DNA of 64,000 nt from Candidatus Heimdallarchaeota archaeon B3_Heim (GCA_003144275.1 NJBF01000015.1:1-64000), one strand, 5' to 3'. Shown: positions 44,969-53,913, counted from the first letter of the stretch. A program made the numbers and translations. Notes: a model not told the origin generated them from the letters alone.

Positions 44969-45685
44969 ATGGAGATAACAAATACAGGGATCCCAGGATT
45001 AGACGAACTTCTCGGAGGTGGAATACCTACAGGTTGGACAACGATTCTTTCTGGAGCTCCAGGGAGTGGAAAAACATGTTTATCTATCGGTTACCTTGTG
45101 GAAGGAATTAAAAAATACAAAGAACCAGGTATATTTTGTAGTTTCAACGAATCACGCAAAGAATTATATCTGACACAGAAAGTGTTCGGTTACGATTTAG
45201 AGAAGTATGAAAAATCTAGTAAATTGAAAATTCTGGATTTTTCCTATGGACGAGCCCTAGGTGAAGGGCAATTAGCACTACAGCAAACAAAAGTAGATCT
45301 CCCCGCATTAACGAAGAGTATTAAAGAATCTATAAACGAGATTGGAGCGAAACGCCTTGTCATTGACCCTCTTACAATTATTTCTCTCCTCTTCGACAAT
45401 ATTCGCGAAGTTCGCTATAATTTTCTACGTTTTTTTGATGTTATTCGACTCTTTGGAGTCACTTCTTTGGCTATTACTGAGAGTAATTCCTCAAAAGAAT
45501 TTACAGTTGAGGAGTTTCTCGCAGCGGGAATCATTCGCTTGTATAATGAACGATTGGGTTCAAAACGTCAACGGGGTATCGAAATAGTTAAAATGAGAGG
45601 GATTAATCATAAAAGAGGACTTTTTCCTTTATCGATAACTAGTCAAGGAATTATCATTTCCCCAGAAGTTGAGATGTTGTCATAG
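44969..45685 (+). CDS. KaiC/RadA-like ATPase (single RecA domain)
   Basis: Protein of about 238 aa with one RecA-type domain. It begins MEITNTGIPGLDELLGGGIP, the KaiC/gvpD start, then the P-loop SGAPGSGKTCLS and the Walker B-like stretch KRLVIDPLTIISL. Archaeal single-domain KaiC-like proteins act in signalling, phototaxis or gene control, and RadA-like ones in DNA repair. The frame is open back to 44909, but the family always starts right before IPGLDELLGGG, so ATG 44969 is chosen. No kinase partner is adjacent. Confidence 0.82.
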   Translation: MEITNTGIPGLDELLGGGIPTGWTTILSGAPGSGKTCLSIGYLVEGIKKYKEPGIFCSFNESRKELYLTQKVFGYDLEKYEKSSKLKILDFSYGRALGEGQLALQQTKVDLPALTKSIKESINEIGAKRLVIDPLTIISLLFDNIREVRYNFLRFFDVIRLFGVTSLAITESNSSKEFTVEEFLAAGIIRLYNERLGSKRQRGIEIVKMRGINHKRGLFPLSITSQGIIISPEVEMLS

Positions 45686-45808
45686 GAGAAATCGAGTTTT
45701 CAATCCTTAATTATATAGAACTTTGTTTAACAGGTTTATTGAAACCTAATATAATTGTAAAGGCTATTATTATCCCTCCCCGAGTTTCAAGGGATTTAAC
45801 TCTTGTTT

Positions 45809-45973
45809 TTATTCCTCCTTAGGTTTCGTAGGAATTTTTCCTTCCAACTTAGCCTTTGCTGCCTCAATTCCACCCCTAAAACCGTCTTCTTTCGTTTTTT
45901 TCAACAATTCTTTCTTTAAATCATCTGGCATTTTTTTTTCTTCTTCTGACAATGAAAGTCCTCCAATCATTTT
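45809..45973 (-). CDS. Small charged protein (54 aa), unknown
   Basis: The protein starts MIGGLSLSEEEKKMPDDLKKELL and is rich in Lys and Glu, ending GKIPTKPKEE. No family seen. The frame extends to an ATG at 46048, but a TATA box at 46049-46062 would put the transcript start near 46029, after that ATG, and the ATG at 45973 has a strong GGAGGGGG ribosome site. So 45973 is the real start. Probably a short helical, perhaps disordered protein. It is divergent from the GIY-YIG gene. Confidence 0.55.
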   Translation of the reverse strand, partial: KMIGGLSLSEEEKKMPDDLKKELLKKTKEDGFRGGIEAAKAKLEGKIPTKPKEE

Positions 45974-46048
45974 TCCCCCTCCTAAACTAAAAAGGTTTTC
46001 GTTTTTAAATTTTCCGTGAGTGGAATAAATAAAGATTGAACCCGACAT

Positions 46049-46062
46049 AAATATATATATAG
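46049..46062. promoter_or_regulatory. Divergent ATATATATAT promoter element
   Basis: AAATATATATATAG reads as a good TATA box on both strands. Leftward it serves the 45973 gene; rightward it is about 40-45 bases before the GIY-YIG gene start. A shared two-way promoter is likely. Confidence 0.5.
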
Positions 46063-46096
46063 AGTATCAAAAAGAAAATAAACCTTATCTTGTAGT

Positions 46097-47173
46097 TTGG
46101 TGTATCCATTCTTGTTTATTCGAATCAGAACTCCATATGAAGATATCTCGTGCATTCCTTCTAGTCCTGGGATTTATCGATTTATTGATGCACAACAAGA
46201 AATTCTTTACATTGGTGCATCCAAAAATCTACAGAACAGAATTTCACAGTATTTTGGACGATCTAAGCTTTGGGAAAAAAAGTATTCACAAATTCAGAAG
46301 CAAACACAATATATTGAATATCAAGAATTTGAAAATGAAGAGTCTGCTTTCGAAGCTGAAAGACTTCAGATTTGGACTAATAGTCCAAAATTGAACATTC
46401 GAAGTAATGGGATACAATCATTCTCCTATCTTATATTCAGAAAAGAACCATATTTTCATCTTCTGTGTAGTTCTAACGATGAAATTTACAGATTTACTGA
46501 ACATGATTGTGTTTATCGAATCAATTTACACTCAAAAAAGCTGCAAGAATTGATTGATCAAATTCGTAAAAATTTGAAACTATGTACCTCATCCAATGAA
46601 AATTCTTGTTGGGAATATCAATTAAACTTATGTTATCGTAATTGTCTCCAGTCAAATAAACTAGCGATTGAGAAGGGGCTTAATAATATTTCTAAGTTAA
46701 TCAATACCCTGACTTCAAATGATCTTACTCTTTTGAATGAATGGAATACACAAATCGATAGATTTGTTGAAAAGATGCAATTTGAAGAAGCTTTGAAATT
46801 ACACATTTCTCTACAAGCTCTGGAACTCCTACGTCGAGGTTTTGCAGGAATTGGTTTTCCTCTTGATCAAAATCGGTTTATATTCACCTTCCCCAGGGAT
46901 AATCAGAATGAAATACAAACTACAATTTATTCGTACCGTGATGGGAGATTAGTTTCCGAGGAACACCAGAATCGGCCTTTGACTAAAGATTTATCACTCG
47001 AAGTATTCATCTTATATTTTCTGCAGGAATATTATCAAAAAAATACAATCCTAACGAAAAAAGTTACAATTAACGTTCAGTTAACTACTAAAAATCAGCT
47101 CCGGTTCAGAAAGTGGATGAGAAGGTATTTCCATCAACCTATTCGGTTAGAAATTAGTAACGAAAAAAGGTGA
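46097..47173 (+). CDS. GIY-YIG protein like the N-terminal half of UvrC
   Basis: Protein of 358 aa with a UvrC-type first half. GIY-YIG motif: P-G25-I-Y27 and I-L-Y-I-G40, with R48 and E88 (AFEAERLQIW) as catalytic candidates. A cysteine group (SCWEYQLNLCYRNC, about 172-185) resembles the UvrC cysteine cluster, and KMQFEEALKLHISLQ (about 225-240) is a UVR-type helix that in UvrC contacts UvrB. The second UvrC nuclease (RNase H fold) and the HhH tail are missing; residues 250-358 are unmatched. It could be a Cho-like repair nuclease. No uvrA or uvrB here. Start TTG 46097 or GTG 46100. Confidence 0.75.
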   Translation: MVYPFLFIRIRTPYEDISCIPSSPGIYRFIDAQQEILYIGASKNLQNRISQYFGRSKLWEKKYSQIQKQTQYIEYQEFENEESAFEAERLQIWTNSPKLNIRSNGIQSFSYLIFRKEPYFHLLCSSNDEIYRFTEHDCVYRINLHSKKLQELIDQIRKNLKLCTSSNENSCWEYQLNLCYRNCLQSNKLAIEKGLNNISKLINTLTSNDLTLLNEWNTQIDRFVEKMQFEEALKLHISLQALELLRRGFAGIGFPLDQNRFIFTFPRDNQNEIQTTIYSYRDGRLVSEEHQNRPLTKDLSLEVFILYFLQEYYQKNTILTKKVTINVQLTTKNQLRFRKWMRRYFHQPIRLEISNEKR

Positions 47174-47190
47174 TTGTGATTGCTTTCGGG

Positions 47191-47910
47191 TCAAATCACA
47201 GTATAAAATATTCTTTCACGAAATTTCCCTTTATTCTTAGTGCTTATTAGTGAGACTTTACCAATTTCTGATGTGTTCTTTACATGGGTTCCAGCACAAG
47301 CTGCAAAATCGTAATCTCCAATAGAAACAATTCGAATAGATTTAATCGATTTAGGTACCATTTCGAGATATTTAGTCTGGTATTTTTTCTCTCGAAGATA
47401 GGAAAAAGCTTCCTCCCTTGGTAATGCCTTTATAGATACAGGCAATTTCTTCGCCAAGATCATGTTGATTTTTTTTGTAATCGTTCCTAATTCTTCTAGC
47501 GGTATTTTCCTTAACGGTTGAAAATCTAACCTGCTCTTCTCATATTTCAGCTGGGTACTGACAGTTTCGGCTTGATAGTTGACCTGAAAGTAACGACTGA
47601 TTACATGTTGAGCTGAATGACTCCGCATCAGTCTATAGCGGTAGTTCCAATCTAATTTTCCTTCTACCTTTGAACCCACTGGGAAATCTTGAGTATCAGT
47701 TTCGTGAATCACCAATTCTTGATGTATTCGGGTGTTATTTACCTTAATGGGCTGGTCTTTGATAATCAGACTTCCTCTATCCCCTGGTTGGCCTCCTCCT
47801 TCAGGATAAAAACATGTTTCTTTTAATACAATTCCTTTGGAAGTATTTTTCACTAGGGTTGAATTAAAATCTTTTATATAATTATCTGTTTCGTAAATCC
47901 GCTTGGTCAT
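47191..47910 (-). CDS. AlaX, alanyl-tRNA editing protein
   Basis: Stand-alone editing domain of 239 aa that removes wrongly attached serine or glycine from alanine tRNA. The zinc site is RSHSAQHVIS (H-x3-H) with CAGTHV (C-x3-H) near the C-terminus, and the N-terminal PEGGGQPGDRG loop is the family hallmark. It has an N-terminal beta barrel, so it is the medium-length AlaX-M type. It converges with the GIY-YIG gene after 17 bases. Confidence 0.9.
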   Translation of the reverse strand: MTKRIYETDNYIKDFNSTLVKNTSKGIVLKETCFYPEGGGQPGDRGSLIIKDQPIKVNNTRIHQELVIHETDTQDFPVGSKVEGKLDWNYRYRLMRSHSAQHVISRYFQVNYQAETVSTQLKYEKSRLDFQPLRKIPLEELGTITKKINMILAKKLPVSIKALPREEAFSYLREKKYQTKYLEMVPKSIKSIRIVSIGDYDFAACAGTHVKNTSEIGKVSLISTKNKGKFRERIFYTVI

Positions 47911-47998
47911 GCTGTATCTCCTTATTTATGCTTTGAATATTAGCAAAAAAAGAAAATTCTATTTTTTTTAGCCGTATGATTAGTATTTGGTTGAAAAA

Positions 47999-48364
47999 TT
48001 ACTCAGTTATATCGAGAAAATTATCAAGTCGGATTGTTCGCCTATATTGTTTAATTTTATTCGCTACAGTGTTGGCTGCTATCCTTTCACGCTGTTTTAA
48101 GGGTGTTTCTGGAATTTCAAGTCTGAGATGCATAAGTTCAGTTCGATACCATTCGGCTATTTGTTTTTCGCCAGGATCAGGTTTACTTTGCCTTTTTTCC
48201 ATGATATTGCTAACTCGGGATCGTAAATATTTTTCTGTTAGTTTCTCTTGATTTTTTTTCGATTCGTGTGGGTGAGCTAGTCTGATTTGCTCCTCGGCAT
48301 CCTGCCACCACTTAACCATTTTCTTAGGGTCCAGTTTGACTTGTTTATACCCATCTCTAGGCAT
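47999..48364 (-). CDS. Small basic protein (121 aa), unknown
   Basis: Protein that starts MPRDGYKQVKLDPKKMVKWW, mainly helical and rich in Lys, Arg and Glu, with several Trp in the first half. No motif or family was recognised. The overall charge pattern fits a nucleic-acid-binding or ribosome-associated protein, but this is only inference. It stands between AlaX and the second UbiA gene, all leftward; spacing does not prove an operon. Confidence 0.5.
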   Translation of the reverse strand: MPRDGYKQVKLDPKKMVKWWQDAEEQIRLAHPHESKKNQEKLTEKYLRSRVSNIMEKRQSKPDPGEKQIAEWYRTELMHLRLEIPETPLKQRERIAANTVANKIKQYRRTIRLDNFLDITE

Positions 48365-48467
48365 TTGAACACTTCACAGTCGAATTATTAGTAAGGGACT
48401 AAATTCTTACCTTCAATCAAGAATGTTCCTCCAGCCTTTTATTAATTTCATTTTAGAATGATATTGG

Positions 48468-49439
48468 CTAGTTAATGAGTAAAATACCAATTATACCAAA
48501 TGTGTAGACAAATTTTCTTCTTACCCACGCTGAATGCTTACGAATTGCGTCGAAATTATCTTTCAGTATCGAAGATCGGTATAAATACAGAATTATTAGC
48601 AGAACGGAAACTAAGATGGAAATCCAAATAACAAGATCGGGGAGAAGATCCTGTAATGAATCATTCAGGATCAAATAGAAGGTCATCAATGCTAGCATAC
48701 TACAAATAAGTCCTCGAAGTAATAGGGTACTATTCTTCTTTCCTAGGATCACGGAGGTCGTTCGTTGTTTTCCTTTTTGATCAATATTAAAATCAATTAA
48801 TTGAGAATTAAATTGTATCCAAATACCATCGAGTATTGATAATGAGATGAAAACTAGAAAAAGGGGCTGTTGGATGAGATATTCAAATGGGGATATGACT
48901 AACCCTCCCAATAGGAAGAATAAACCAGAAGCATACAATCCATGAGTAATTAAGTCAAGATATACCCGTTCTTTAAAACGGATAGGAGGAGCGCTATAAA
49001 AATGACCAATTAATAACGTAATGGATACAAGAATAATAGTTTCAATACCTAGAATTAAACTGAATGACAAACTAATTACCACAGGAGTCAGGAGCATAAT
49101 CTTAGCAAGATACGGTTTTTTCTTGATGTTAGAGCTGCAAAAATAGTTACGCGCTCCTTTGTTCTCATCAAGTAAATCATAAGGTGCATCAAAATAGTCG
49201 TTTATCATCCAGATATAGGGAAGTAAACAAATAGAAACTATTAGTGCTGCAATAATCCTTATCCAGCTTTCCAAAATTATTGATAGATCCCAATGTAAAA
49301 TCGCCAACTCTGTGAATAAACCGAACAACATGAATGGAAGTCCAAATAAAACACCGATTAAGAGCCGATTTTTAATTATAAAAACTAGAATTGTCTCGAA
49401 CCGTTTTCCTTCGACATCACTTAGCTCAATAGTTGGCAT
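48468..49439 (-). CDS. Second UbiA-family prenyltransferase
   Basis: Membrane protein of 323 aa with about nine hydrophobic helices. The first aspartate motif is N-D-Y-F-D-A-P-Y-D and the second D-F-N-I-D-Q-K-G-K (after SQLI), a simpler form than in the UbiA at 38704. In Archaea UbiA enzymes add prenyl groups to glycerol phosphate ether lipids, haem, quinones or chlorophyll-like compounds. This one may be a digeranylgeranylglyceryl phosphate synthase-like or quinone enzyme; the choice is open. Confidence 0.82.
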   Translation of the reverse strand: MPTIELSDVEGKRFETILVFIIKNRLLIGVLFGLPFMLFGLFTELAILHWDLSIILESWIRIIAALIVSICLLPYIWMINDYFDAPYDLLDENKGARNYFCSSNIKKKPYLAKIMLLTPVVISLSFSLILGIETIILVSITLLIGHFYSAPPIRFKERVYLDLITHGLYASGLFFLLGGLVISPFEYLIQQPLFLVFISLSILDGIWIQFNSQLIDFNIDQKGKQRTTSVILGKKNSTLLLRGLICSMLALMTFYLILNDSLQDLLPDLVIWISILVSVLLIILYLYRSSILKDNFDAIRKHSAWVRRKFVYTFGIIGILLIN

Positions 49440-49645
49440 CTCTCAATCCTTCAGTATTACAATGGAAAATAAATATCAGTCTTTTCTTCCAGATACTTAT
49501 CGATCAATTATTACGATTGTTCCAGCTACAGAACTTAATAAGGAATTCAGTTTAAAAAAAAAGAGGATCCAGAAAATTTATCAATCAAAAGGCTAAATCA
49601 GAAATACTCGACAGAGTTCAACTAAAGAGGGTGATATAGGTCATC

Positions 49646-50806
49646 ATGACATACGAAGATGAAGATTGGAAAAGAAGTCAAGCTAAATTCGTCGATGTTA
49701 CACAAGAGACAGAGAGATTAAAAGAACTCGATCATTTTTGGATAGAAATTGAAAAAGAAGTAAGTGAATGGCGATTATGGCGTTTCGCTTATCTTGATAC
49801 CGATTTAACCGAAATTTATCTTCCAGATCTCACTCATGCGCGATTCAATGAGCCTATATTACTTATCCATGGTTTTAATTCGAAACACACAATTTTCAAT
49901 TGGTTCGCCAGAGAATTGTGGAGATACGGTTTTCGTTACATATTTGCACTTGACATGTCAGATCTAATCGATCTAGATAATGCCAGTGCCAATCTTGCAA
50001 AGAATGTTAAGATAATCAAAGAAATTACAAATGCCCATAAGATTTCAGTACTCGCTCACGCTTCTGGGGGGGTGCTAACACGATATTATACAAAATTTCA
50101 GAATGGAGCGGCCCAAATTAGGGTCTTGGCAATGATTAGCAGTCCTCATGATAAGACACAATACCTTAATTTACTCCAGAATAAAATTAACGCAACAAAA
50201 GAGGAGCTAGAACAAGCTATAGACTATTTTGAAGATATTAATTCAACAATTAGTGAAAAAGAACTATACTTTCTCACTCAAATTAATATTGGGGGATCAA
50301 TATGGTCAACAAGCAAAAACGGGAGTACTGTAAGATTTATCCCCTTACCCAACGCAGTAAATATCTCTGTTGGAGAAACACATTTGCGGTTACATAGACA
50401 TAAAATTGTGTTTCGGCTGGTTCGACCGTTCCTTATTCCACAAATAGCGATATTAAAGATCCGTCTTCTCACACTTGTCAACTTACAATCACCAGTATCA
50501 CTCTGGATTCATTCTCAAGGCCATTTAACTCAACAATACCCACGTCAAGGATTCATTGCACCTAATCAAAAAATTGCAATCCCTGAAAATCCAATGATAA
50601 TTTATACGAATCAGGTCAAGTTAGATCTGGAGGGGTCTCAAAAATTAGTTATTCATGCATTTGAAAATGTACGTTTACAACAAAAGAAAATCGGGAGACT
50701 TGAAGTACCGATAAAAATAGATAGACTTCCACGTGTAGAATATCTTTCATTAGTTGGAGAAGAGGGTCAACGGATCGATTTTGCCTTATATGCCTACATT
50801 CCATGA
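49646..50806 (+). CDS. Alpha/beta hydrolase with C-terminal beta domain
   Basis: Protein of 386 aa. Residues about 60-210 form an alpha/beta hydrolase of lipase or PGAP1 kind: PILLIHGFNSKHTIFNW (oxyanion loop) and the nucleophile elbow AHASGG (normally GHSxGG), with S about 138. Asp and His partners are not obvious. Residues 270-386 are a strand-rich C-terminal domain, perhaps a C2/PLAT-like membrane domain. The sirtuin start codon overlaps its stop, so the two are coupled. It might deacylate a lipid. There is no signal peptide. SD GAGGGTGA is close to the start. Confidence 0.65.
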   Translation: MTYEDEDWKRSQAKFVDVTQETERLKELDHFWIEIEKEVSEWRLWRFAYLDTDLTEIYLPDLTHARFNEPILLIHGFNSKHTIFNWFARELWRYGFRYIFALDMSDLIDLDNASANLAKNVKIIKEITNAHKISVLAHASGGVLTRYYTKFQNGAAQIRVLAMISSPHDKTQYLNLLQNKINATKEELEQAIDYFEDINSTISEKELYFLTQINIGGSIWSTSKNGSTVRFIPLPNAVNISVGETHLRLHRHKIVFRLVRPFLIPQIAILKIRLLTLVNLQSPVSLWIHSQGHLTQQYPRQGFIAPNQKIAIPENPMIIYTNQVKLDLEGSQKLVIHAFENVRLQQKKIGRLEVPIKIDRLPRVEYLSLVGEEGQRIDFALYAYIP

Positions 50807-51576
50807 GGATTAAGATAATGAAATTATATAAGCAGGCTGCAAATCTAATAAAGAGTAAATCCAAAATTGTCGCTTTTACGGGTGCAGGAATAAGCGTAGA
50901 GTCCGGTATCCCTGATTTTCGAAGTCCAGGAGGATTATGGGAAAAATATAATCCTACTGAGTATGCAGAATATTCCGCGTTTTTAAAATGGCCTGAAAAG
51001 TTTTGGACGATGCATTCTGAACTTGCTGAGCTTGTCTCATCGGCAGAACCGAACCCAGCTCATTTAGCGTTAGCCACACTTGAGAATTTAGGAAAACTTA
51101 AAGCCGTCATTACTCAAAATATTGATTTCTTGCATCAACGTGCAGGTAACTCCCGTGTTCTTGAATTACATGGGACAGGAGAAACTGCATCATGTTTAAG
51201 TTGCCAAAAACAATTTGATCGCGTAATGGTTGAAGAACTTCTTAAAAAAGTCCAAGTTCCGCGGTGTCCAGATTGCGAGGGGCTAATAAAACCCAATGTA
51301 GTATTGTTTAGTGAACCTCTTCCTGCAAATGTTTTTGAAGAAGCCAAGCAAGCGCTGCTAGAATCCGATTTATTAATAGTCATTGGAACCAGTTTAAGCG
51401 TATTTCCAGCAGCCGCTTTACCTTCTCTGGTGAGTTTTAATAATACTCCAGTAATCATTATCAATGAGGAACCGACGTCATTAGATTCATCAGCAAGTAT
51501 TGTAATTAATGGAAAATCAGGAGAAATTTTCCCTCAAATAATTAAAGCCATGAATACAGATGAGGAGACTAATTGA
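50803..51576 (+). CDS. Sir2-family NAD-dependent protein deacylase (sirtuin)
   Basis: Protein of 257 aa. The NAD-binding GAGISVESGIPDFR motif is close to the start, TQNID is in the middle, and the catalytic His is in ELHGT. The zinc is held by CLSCQ and CPDC. It removes acyl groups from lysines, for example on histones or acetyl-CoA synthetase, with NAD. It overlaps the upstream hydrolase gene by four bases (ATGA type), so translation is coupled. ATG 50818 is an alternative start. With a histone in the same genome, chromatin or metabolic control is possible. Confidence 0.92.
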   Translation: MRIKIMKLYKQAANLIKSKSKIVAFTGAGISVESGIPDFRSPGGLWEKYNPTEYAEYSAFLKWPEKFWTMHSELAELVSSAEPNPAHLALATLENLGKLKAVITQNIDFLHQRAGNSRVLELHGTGETASCLSCQKQFDRVMVEELLKKVQVPRCPDCEGLIKPNVVLFSEPLPANVFEEAKQALLESDLLIVIGTSLSVFPAAALPSLVSFNNTPVIIINEEPTSLDSSASIVINGKSGEIFPQIIKAMNTDEETN

Positions 51577-52066
51577 TAGATTTCTGCATAAGGATTGCAT
51601 GTTCTTTACGTGAGTAATAATTCTTTAATTTTTTAACCTCAGTATATCCATGTTTTCGATAAAAATTGATTGCTTTATGATTTTCAAAGTGAACCTGTAA
51701 TTCAAGGGTTTGGACAGAGTAGTGATCAACAAAATTCTGCTCAAATGCTTGGAGTAACCGTTGACCAATTTGATGTTGTTGATATCTCGGATCCACTTCA
51801 ATTGTAACTATTCTCCCTAGCAATTCTTTTTTATCTTCATACTCTCCAACAATAAATCCTACAATTTTGTTTTGGGGCTTTAAAACCGCAGTTAGTGCTA
51901 AATGGGGTGAAGAAGTATTTATTATTCTCACAATTAGAGAAGGACCATAACGCATTTTTGGTGAAAAAACTAATTTTTCTAATTCATTAATTTTTTCAAC
52001 ATCAGAGATTTTGCTCGGCCTAATTACAACCTTAACTATATCGGTGTCATTGTCAGGAATTGTCAG
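51569..52066 (-). CDS. GNAT acetyltransferase, RimI-like, with uncertain start
   Basis: The clear part (from ATG 51955, 128 aa) has the GNAT acetyl-CoA segment VDPRYQQHQIGQRLL and the end strand NFYRKHGYTEV, but lacks the usual first strand. The same frame is open upstream to 52072 and reads VVIRPSKISDVEKINELEKL, a typical GNAT N-terminus, with no ATG, GTG or TTG there. CTG at 52066 is the only near-canonical start in the open stretch, so I place the start there with low certainty; the upstream part may be read from a rare start or the gene may be damaged. Its stop overlaps the sirtuin end. It may acetylate protein N-termini. Confidence 0.6.
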   Translation of the reverse strand: MTIPDNDTDIVKVVIRPSKISDVEKINELEKLVFSPKMRYGPSLIVRIINTSSPHLALTAVLKPQNKIVGFIVGEYEDKKELLGRIVTIEVDPRYQQHQIGQRLLQAFEQNFVDHYSVQTLELQVHFENHKAINFYRKHGYTEVKKLKNYYSRKEHAILMQKSIN

Positions 52067-52308
52067 GTCTGATCACAGTAATTTTGATTTATGATAGTTT
52101 TTTGCTCGACGGGAGAATAATGCAATTCATTGATTAATAATCCAGTGAAAATGAAGAATTTATACGGAAAATTTTAACCTATTGTTCTATAAAAAAACGT
52201 TTCTTTTTCATATTAAAGAGATTTTAGTCAAATATCTAGGGAGACTTGGTTTATTTTCGAATATTGTTTAGACTAATTTTATATAATCCCCTTTGCTGAA
52301 ATTCTGCT

Positions 52309-53205
52309 ATGGATTCTATTGATAAAAACATCTTATTAGACCTTCATGTTAATTGCCGAACGACTTTTCAAGAGATGGCAAATAAGAATGGTGTATCAGC
52401 GAATGCAATCAAGAAAAGATTTAATAAAATGCTTTCAACGGGTGTAATTGAAAATTTTTATGTAGAGTTGCCCTTAGCGGGTGTAGACGCAGAGTTGCTA
52501 ATGGCACTCATCACTACTGATGGAAATGAGGATGGTAATTTTGTAGAAGTGATGGGAAATCATCCAATGATCAGTTATATAGGAAAATTAGCTGGAGGGA
52601 TGTACAATGTATTTTCTTGCTTTCAGGGAACGATAGGCCTTTCAGAAATGGGTGCTTTCTTCAGGAATTTACCTTCCGTGACAAATGTAGAAATACATCC
52701 TTTACTTTATTGGAGAGGAAATAAAGTTGAATTTACAAACTTGCAGGGGAAAGTCTTGAAGTGTTTAATAGAAGATCCAAGAAGAGCTGCGAGTGAAATC
52801 GCAAAGCAGACAGGCTTAACTTCAAGAATGGTGAGTAAAACGATCAATGAACTAATGGAGAAAGGAGGAGTTATTTTAGGAATCATATGGAATCCAAACC
52901 TTGGTGGGATAGTTGCGATGATTCGAATATCATGGTTAGAACAAAAAACTAATCTAAAAGAAATTATAAGTTTTCTTCAAAAAAACTTCCCTGAAGAGTA
53001 TTTTGCCCCTATGATATCAGCAACAAGTCCAGTGTTATTCGCTACTTTCATTGTTAAAGATTTGAAAGTTGTACAAACTATTACTTCGGAAATTAAGAAA
53101 TTTCAGCATGTAACAAATGTGATAACCTATTTGGGAGAACCTTCAAGGGTTTTTCCTGATATTAAGACGACAAAACTGAAGGAATTATTAAATTCAATAG
53201 GTTAA
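52309..53205 (+). CDS. Lrp/AsnC-type transcription regulator with two HTH units
   Basis: Protein of 298 aa. The N-terminus (IDKNILLDLHVNCRTTFQEMANKNGVSANAIKKR) is an Lrp-type winged HTH; a second one, starting FTNLQGKVLKCLIEDPRRAASEIAKQTGLTSRMVSKT, begins near residue 145. Each is followed by a RAM-like sensing region. Archaeal Lrp proteins sense amino acids or energy state and bind DNA as dimers or octamers. Neighbours do not show the target. The 408-base gap downstream may include regulatory sites. Confidence 0.75.
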   Translation: MDSIDKNILLDLHVNCRTTFQEMANKNGVSANAIKKRFNKMLSTGVIENFYVELPLAGVDAELLMALITTDGNEDGNFVEVMGNHPMISYIGKLAGGMYNVFSCFQGTIGLSEMGAFFRNLPSVTNVEIHPLLYWRGNKVEFTNLQGKVLKCLIEDPRRAASEIAKQTGLTSRMVSKTINELMEKGGVILGIIWNPNLGGIVAMIRISWLEQKTNLKEIISFLQKNFPEEYFAPMISATSPVLFATFIVKDLKVVQTITSEIKKFQHVTNVITYLGEPSRVFPDIKTTKLKELLNSIG

Positions 53206-53613
53206 TGGATTAAATACGTCTTTCTGTTAATACATCCTTCTTCCCCTGATATCAAAATTCAAACCACTTGGTTCATTTTTCCTCACCCTAGAATTTCTTA
53301 GTTTCTAGGATCTTTTTTTCCTTCGTTTCGATCGAATCGATTTCTGTGACCGTTTGACTAATTTATTAGATTTTTCCTTAGATGTTTCTTATGATAGAAA
53401 GTACTAAAATGAATTTAATTGCTATAAATCAATTCTTATGAGTTTACCCTAAATTGGAATCGGTTAGAAAACGAACTTGCTAGTTCGTTTTTTTCAACAA
53501 AAAATAAACGTATAGCGGTTAAATGTGAACCTAGTAACTCCCATGACTATATATCAATCAGTATTGCAATTTCAAGTGGTTAATATCAAAAATCAAAAAA
53601 AGAAGGAAAAAAA
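53206..53613. other. 408-base non-coding region after the Lrp gene
   Basis: No ORF of note. It holds a 10-base perfect palindrome TTCGATCGAA (53327-53336), a strong stem-loop with T-run (53468-53494) and, near its end, a TATA-like CTATATATC (about 53548-53556) and an AAGAAGG ribosome site for the next gene. The stem-loop is too far from the Lrp stop to be a simple terminator, so a short RNA is possible in between. Confidence 0.45.
53468..53494. terminator. Perfect 10-bp hairpin followed by a T-run
   Basis: AAAACGAACT, a four-base loop TGCT, then AGTTCGTTTT: 10 perfect pairs followed by more T. This is like a bacterial intrinsic terminator and is uncommon in Archaea, which usually use T-tracts alone. 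It lies 263 bases after the Lrp stop and 120 before the next gene. It may also be an operator. Confidence 0.5.
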
Positions 53614-53808
53614 ATGTCAAGTAAAAAAATTTCAATCGATCAAATAATAACCTATATTTTATATGCGATACCCCTCGCCATGGGAGTTGCAACTCTGATT
53701 ATTTCAATAATAGAACCAGGAACGGATATGTTCTTTGCACTTGGTCTAGGAATGGCCTGCTTAGGAATTGTTGGATTAGATCTTTTAGACAAAGGAGGAG
53801 AAAGTTAG
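53614..53808 (+). CDS. Small two-helix membrane protein (64 aa)
   Basis: Protein with a short basic start (MSSKKISIDQ) and two hydrophobic segments, about 11-32 and 40-57, joined by EPGTDMFF. No family recognised. A clear AAGAAGG ribosome site is near the ATG and a TATA-like box about 60 bases upstream. Its role is unknown; small membrane proteins of this kind can be subunits of larger complexes or stress proteins. Confidence 0.55.
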   Translation: MSSKKISIDQIITYILYAIPLAMGVATLIISIIEPGTDMFFALGLGMACLGIVGLDLLDKGGES

Positions 53809-53913
53809 TCAGGAATTATTTCTACATAATGGAGAGAATTTAGCATATATATAATTTCAACAGTAAAATGGCATTAAAATTGATAATAGAGAATCAAGAT
53901 AAGTTGAAAGATT

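Noticed and set aside
49462..49596. Possible 44-aa ORF before the hydrolase gene (starting MENKYQSFLPD)
   Set aside because: No ribosome site or TATA box in the right place and no recognisable motif; could be real but cannot be supported.
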